Positions 60,094 to 62,699 of a stretch of 62,699 nucleotides of DNA are shown in pieces. The first letter of the stretch is position 1. Every line of letters starts with the position of its first letter. The position numbers were made by a program, and so were the translations under genes. The DNA is from a bacterium (lineage in GTDB: Bacteria > Auribacterota > JABMQX01). The notes beneath the pieces are model-generated. The model was not told where the DNA came from, ran no database searches, and was given only the letters and a program-made list of their open reading frames with translations. The stretch covers positions 1 to 62,699 of the forward strand of contig JAUYEE010000126.1 in NCBI GenBank assembly GCA_030691545.1. The letters are read 5' to 3'.

Positions 60094-62532
60094 TCACACC
60101 CCAAGCAATTCCAGGTTCTTCCGGACCGTCACCGTTTTGGGGTGATCGTCCCCCAGAAACTCCCGAAATATCCTCAGCGCCCGCTCGCAGCATTTCCTCG
60201 CCCCTTTCAGGTCTCCGAGGGCTTTCAGGATGCTGCCGAGGTTGTTGACATCCGTGGCGACGTTCGGATGGTTCGGCCCAAAAGCCGCTTCATCAATGGA
60301 GAGCGCCCGCTCGTAGCATTTCTTTGCTCCTTTCAGGTCTCCGACGGCGTGCAGGGCTAGGCCGAGGTTGCTGACGTCCCTTGCGACATTGGGATGGTTC
60401 GGTCCAAAAGCCGCTTCATCAATCGAAAGCGCCCGCTCGTAGCATTTCTTCGCCCCTTTCAGGTCTCCGAGGGCTTTCAGGACGCCGGCGAGGTTGTTGA
60501 CGATGCTCGCGACATTGGGATGGTTCGGTCCCAAAGCCGCTTCATCAATGGAAAGCGCCCGCTCGCAGCATTTCTTCGCCCCTTTCAGGTCTCCGAGGTC
60601 TCTGAGGACGGTGCCGAGGTTGTTGACGTCCCTTCCGACATTGGGATGGTTCGGTCCAAAAGCCGCTTCATCAATGGAAAGCGCCCGCTCGCAGCATTTC
60701 TTTGCCCCTTTCAGGTCTCCGAGGGCTTCGAGGACGTTGCCGAGGTTGTTGACGTGCGTTGCGACCTCGGGATGGTTCGGTCCAAAAGCCGCTTCATCAA
60801 TGGAGAGCGCCCGCTCGAGTGCCGCTTTCGCTTCTCGGAACTCGGCACGTCCCCAGAGATAGACGCCCACCTGGTTCAGGACCCGCCCCGTCGCTTCCGG
60901 AGCGACACCGAGCTTCTCGGCATGTTCGGCGGCAGACAGGGCGTGAGGCAGAAGCCGTGCGCATTCGGGCCACGTCCTCACGTCATGGGCTTCGACGGGG
61001 AGAGCGTCGTTGACGAGGCGCACGGCGGCCTGCGCCCATTTCTTCTTGTCGCGCTCATCGAGCCTATCGCGAACCACCGCCTGAACCAACCGATGAACCG
61101 TCACCGAGTCGCCGCTTCTCTCGACGAGGGAGTATTGCCTCAGCGCTTTGATCCCCCGGTTTATGGCCACCGCGTTCTTCGCTGCTGCCGAGAGCGCCTT
61201 CGGGAGGTGCTTTCTCCCGCCCGTCACGATCGAGAGGGGAATTTCATCCGGCCCAAGAAAGGCAAGGAGGTTCAGGAGGTCCGCCGCGACGGGCGATTCC
61301 TGAAGAACCTTATCCACAGAAAGGCTCAGGGTTGCGGCCACGGTGTACGGATAGTCCGTCGGCGGGTGTTCCTCCTCCCACAATTCGCCCCGGCGGGAGC
61401 GAAACAGCTCCAGGTAGGCCGAAATTGTGTAGTCGGTTTCCTCGATGTATGCGCCGGCCTGCTCGAGGGCGAGGGGCAAATCGCCCAGTTCCTCCGCAAG
61501 CTTTGCGGCGGCATTCTCGTCGGTCTGCCTCGTCCGCTTGAGGAGGAACCGGGTAGCCTCGTCCGGGCTCCACACTTGCACGGACAGCGGCGCTGCCACG
61601 CTGAGCCAGTTGGGGTTTCGTGACGTGATGATGAGGTGCCCGAGTCGGCTTTGAGGGAGATACTCGGGAAGCTCCTCGGGGCCCCGTGCGTTATCGAGAA
61701 TCAGAAGCCATCGCGCCTGCCCGGCGTCCAGCCAGCTCCGGACAGCATGGATGATGACACGCTGGTCGGTCGCGTCCTTTTGCGGCAGGTTCAGCGGTCC
61801 GGCGAGAGCGGCAAGGTCTGCCGCGAGGGCCGCAGGCTCTTCCGCCCGAATCCACCAGACGACGTCGTAGTCGGCTGCGTGGCGATACGCGTATTCAACT
61901 GCCAGTTGCGTTTTGCCGACTCCGCCAAGGCCGCTGATTGCCTGTGTCAGCGCAGTCGGCTGCTTCGAGACCAACGCCCTGCGGAGAGCCGCCAGCAATT
62001 CTTTCCGGCCCGTGAAATTCGGATTGCGATTGTGCGGAATATTCCAGATCGGCGGGAGCGATCCGGGGAATCGCGGCTGCTCGGCGACGGAGCGTTCGAC
62101 TCTCCCGGGAAACCCCGGCTTTACCGTCGGCTTCGCTCGCTCGCGTTTTATCCCTTCGAGCAGAGCCTCCTTCGCTTTCGGCTCATCGAGCTTAGCCAGA
62201 TCAATGTAAAGGATCTGGGCGAGCAAGCCCTTGAGCTCGCATTCCTGAACCCGGACAGGCAGCAACGTTCCTTTTTCTCCGGTCGGGTCTTGAGCGAAAG
62301 CCGCCGCCCATTCGGGCTGTGTGTAGAGAGCACTGAGGTACGCGGGCGAGAGGACGGGGATGGTGCGTTCAGCTTCCACGGCCGCCCTGTCCATTTCGAG
62401 GACGAAATTGCAGCCGGGTCGGAAATCCCACGCTTGAAGAACCACCGAATAGCCGGCTTCCTCAAGCTGCCAGGCAATCCATTCCGCCCACGTGCGGTCG
62501 GCTCGGTTGTAACTGATGAAGAAATCCTTCAT
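60094..62532 (-). CDS. TIR-NB-ARC-TPR (NLR-like) defence protein
   Basis: An 812-residue protein with AAGGGG ahead of its ATG. Residues 1-~130 are a TIR domain (MKDFFISYNRADRTWAEWI, LQAWDFRPGCNFV), with E74 in LYTQPEWA at the position of the TIR NADase glutamate. Residues ~165-560 are an NB-ARC STAND NTPase: Walker A GLGGVGKTQ (201-209), Walker B RWLLILDN (~274-281), and LPLALEQAGAYI. Residues ~575-805 are kinesin-light-chain-like TPRs of 42 residues each (GDLKGAKKCCERALSIDEAA, FGPNHPNV). This is the architecture of bacterial NLR-like antiphage proteins: TPR senses, NTPase oligomerises, TIR cleaves NAD. It has no linked partner gene. Five TPR units are almost identical at DNA level (126-bp period). 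Confidence 0.92.
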   Translation of the reverse strand: MKDFFISYNRADRTWAEWIAWQLEEAGYSVVLQAWDFRPGCNFVLEMDRAAVEAERTIPVLSPAYLSALYTQPEWAAAFAQDPTGEKGTLLPVRVQECELKGLLAQILYIDLAKLDEPKAKEALLEGIKRERAKPTVKPGFPGRVERSVAEQPRFPGSLPPIWNIPHNRNPNFTGRKELLAALRRALVSKQPTALTQAISGLGGVGKTQLAVEYAYRHAADYDVVWWIRAEEPAALAADLAALAGPLNLPQKDATDQRVIIHAVRSWLDAGQARWLLILDNARGPEELPEYLPQSRLGHLIITSRNPNWLSVAAPLSVQVWSPDEATRFLLKRTRQTDENAAAKLAEELGDLPLALEQAGAYIEETDYTISAYLELFRSRRGELWEEEHPPTDYPYTVAATLSLSVDKVLQESPVAADLLNLLAFLGPDEIPLSIVTGGRKHLPKALSAAAKNAVAINRGIKALRQYSLVERSGDSVTVHRLVQAVVRDRLDERDKKKWAQAAVRLVNDALPVEAHDVRTWPECARLLPHALSAAEHAEKLGVAPEATGRVLNQVGVYLWGRAEFREAKAALERALSIDEAAFGPNHPEVATHVNNLGNVLEALGDLKGAKKCCERALSIDEAAFGPNHPNVGRDVNNLGTVLRDLGDLKGAKKCCERALSIDEAALGPNHPNVASIVNNLAGVLKALGDLKGAKKCYERALSIDEAAFGPNHPNVARDVSNLGLALHAVGDLKGAKKCYERALSIDEAAFGPNHPNVATDVNNLGSILKALGDLKGARKCCERALRIFREFLGDDHPKTVTVRKNLELLGV
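60130..60830 (-). repeat. 126-bp tandem repeats encoding TPRs
   Basis: Five to six consecutive 126-bp units inside the TIR-NLR gene, each with TTTCAGGTCTCCGAG, GCCGAGGTTGTTGACGT, GGATGGTTCGGTCCAAAAGC and CGCTTCATCAATGGA as seen on the plus strand. Near-identity between units indicates recent expansion or gene conversion. Confidence 0.9.
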
Positions 62533-62699
62533 TCAACCCCTTGCCTCTGAGTGCCTGGAGATTCCGTACCTCACCTCTCGGCCACCTTCCGGCGATCGTA
62601 ACCTCATTCGTACCCGCTTAGGCGTCTATTCATAACAACCTAAACAACTCAAGCTATGGAGAAGGGCGGATTCTGTAGTTCCATTCACCATGAAAAACA

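Noticed and set aside
60130..60830. CRISPR array
   Set aside because: The 126-bp repeats have no spacers and are in frame as TPR units; no cas gene is present.
60394..62550. Plus-strand frames with repeats opposite the TIR-NLR gene
   Set aside because: Their apparent protein repeats are the mirror of the TPR array on the other strand.

Overview
The window carries about 44 genes or gene remnants and no rRNA, tRNA, IS element or CRISPR array that I could recognise. The mix of genes points to a bacterium of the Planctomycetota/Lentisphaerota/Hydrogenedentota/Sumerlaeota type: an HzsA-like c-type cytochrome, an FG-GAP/ASPIC-UnbV protein, four Tat-exported Gfo/Idh/MocA oxidoreductases, a Cys-type sulfatase, a ChbG/YdjC deacetylase, DUF3160, an H-X9-DG (DUF1559-like) tail and a CotH/lamin-tail protein. 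The phylum cannot be fixed without a marker gene. An LpxL/HtrB-like acyltransferase and a TolC-type efflux operon indicate a Gram-negative envelope. Consensus-like sigma70 promoters (TTGACA, 17 bp, TANNNT) occur at several genes.

Layout. 1-10026 (+): a likely electron-transfer and surface-protein operon made of a truncated HzsA-like cytochrome, an FG-GAP/ASPIC protein, a 10-heme cytochrome/YVTN/MauG-like fusion, a two-component-regulator-type propeller and two tandem ABC-type substrate-binding proteins. 10260-13096 (+): two Gfo/Idh proteins. 13329-16219 (+): a probable type II restriction-modification pair and an RHH/RelE toxin-antitoxin pair. 16260-26266 (-): a CotH/lamin-tail protein, a ChbG-like deacetylase, two more Gfo/Idh proteins and a glycoside-hydrolase-like protein. 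26719-28197 (+): a sulfatase, followed by a decayed chimeric gene. 28973-38090 (-): an AlbA_2-domain protein, a DUF3160 protein, an acyl-CoA ligase with an LpxL-like acyltransferase, an NtrC-type regulator and a pyruvoyl arginine decarboxylase. 38635-43886 (+): a MacAB-TolC-like efflux cluster. 43914-45899 (-): a DUF3352-like/H-X9-DG protein. 47359-51413 (+): a beta-helix protein, a methyltransferase fused to an Mrr-like nuclease domain, and an unknown protein. 52284-56393 (+): nifU-nifS with a two-gene ATPase/TOPRIM cassette wedged between nifS and a second copy of the nifS 3' end. 56500-62532: an FG-GAP protein with one in-frame UGA, a YdjY-like secreted protein, an EEP phosphodiesterase and a TIR-NB-ARC-TPR protein.

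Three things stand out. (1) The FG-GAP gene at 56500-57468 is open throughout except for a single UGA, followed by Cys and then by a perfect hairpin whose spacing and loop fit the bacterial SECIS consensus; it is a candidate selenoprotein, with a plain nonsense mutation as the alternative. (2) The ATPase/DUF3226 cassette at 54479-56178 is bounded by direct repeats of the last ~190 bp of nifS, breaking right behind the active-site cysteine codon, as if a PARIS/OLD-like defence cassette had integrated while restoring the gene. (3) The window is full of small dispersed repeats of several families. One copy is inserted in frame (108 nt, possible 9-nt target duplication) in the first gene, and two nearly intact ~210-bp composite copies lie 20 kb apart in opposite orientation.

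Defence-type genes are scattered rather than in one island: a restriction-modification pair, toxin-antitoxin, AlbA_2, methyltransferase-Mrr, ATPase-TOPRIM and TIR-NLR. Between them lie export and carbohydrate-handling genes, most with Sec or Tat signals, consistent with an organism that degrades complex polysaccharides.
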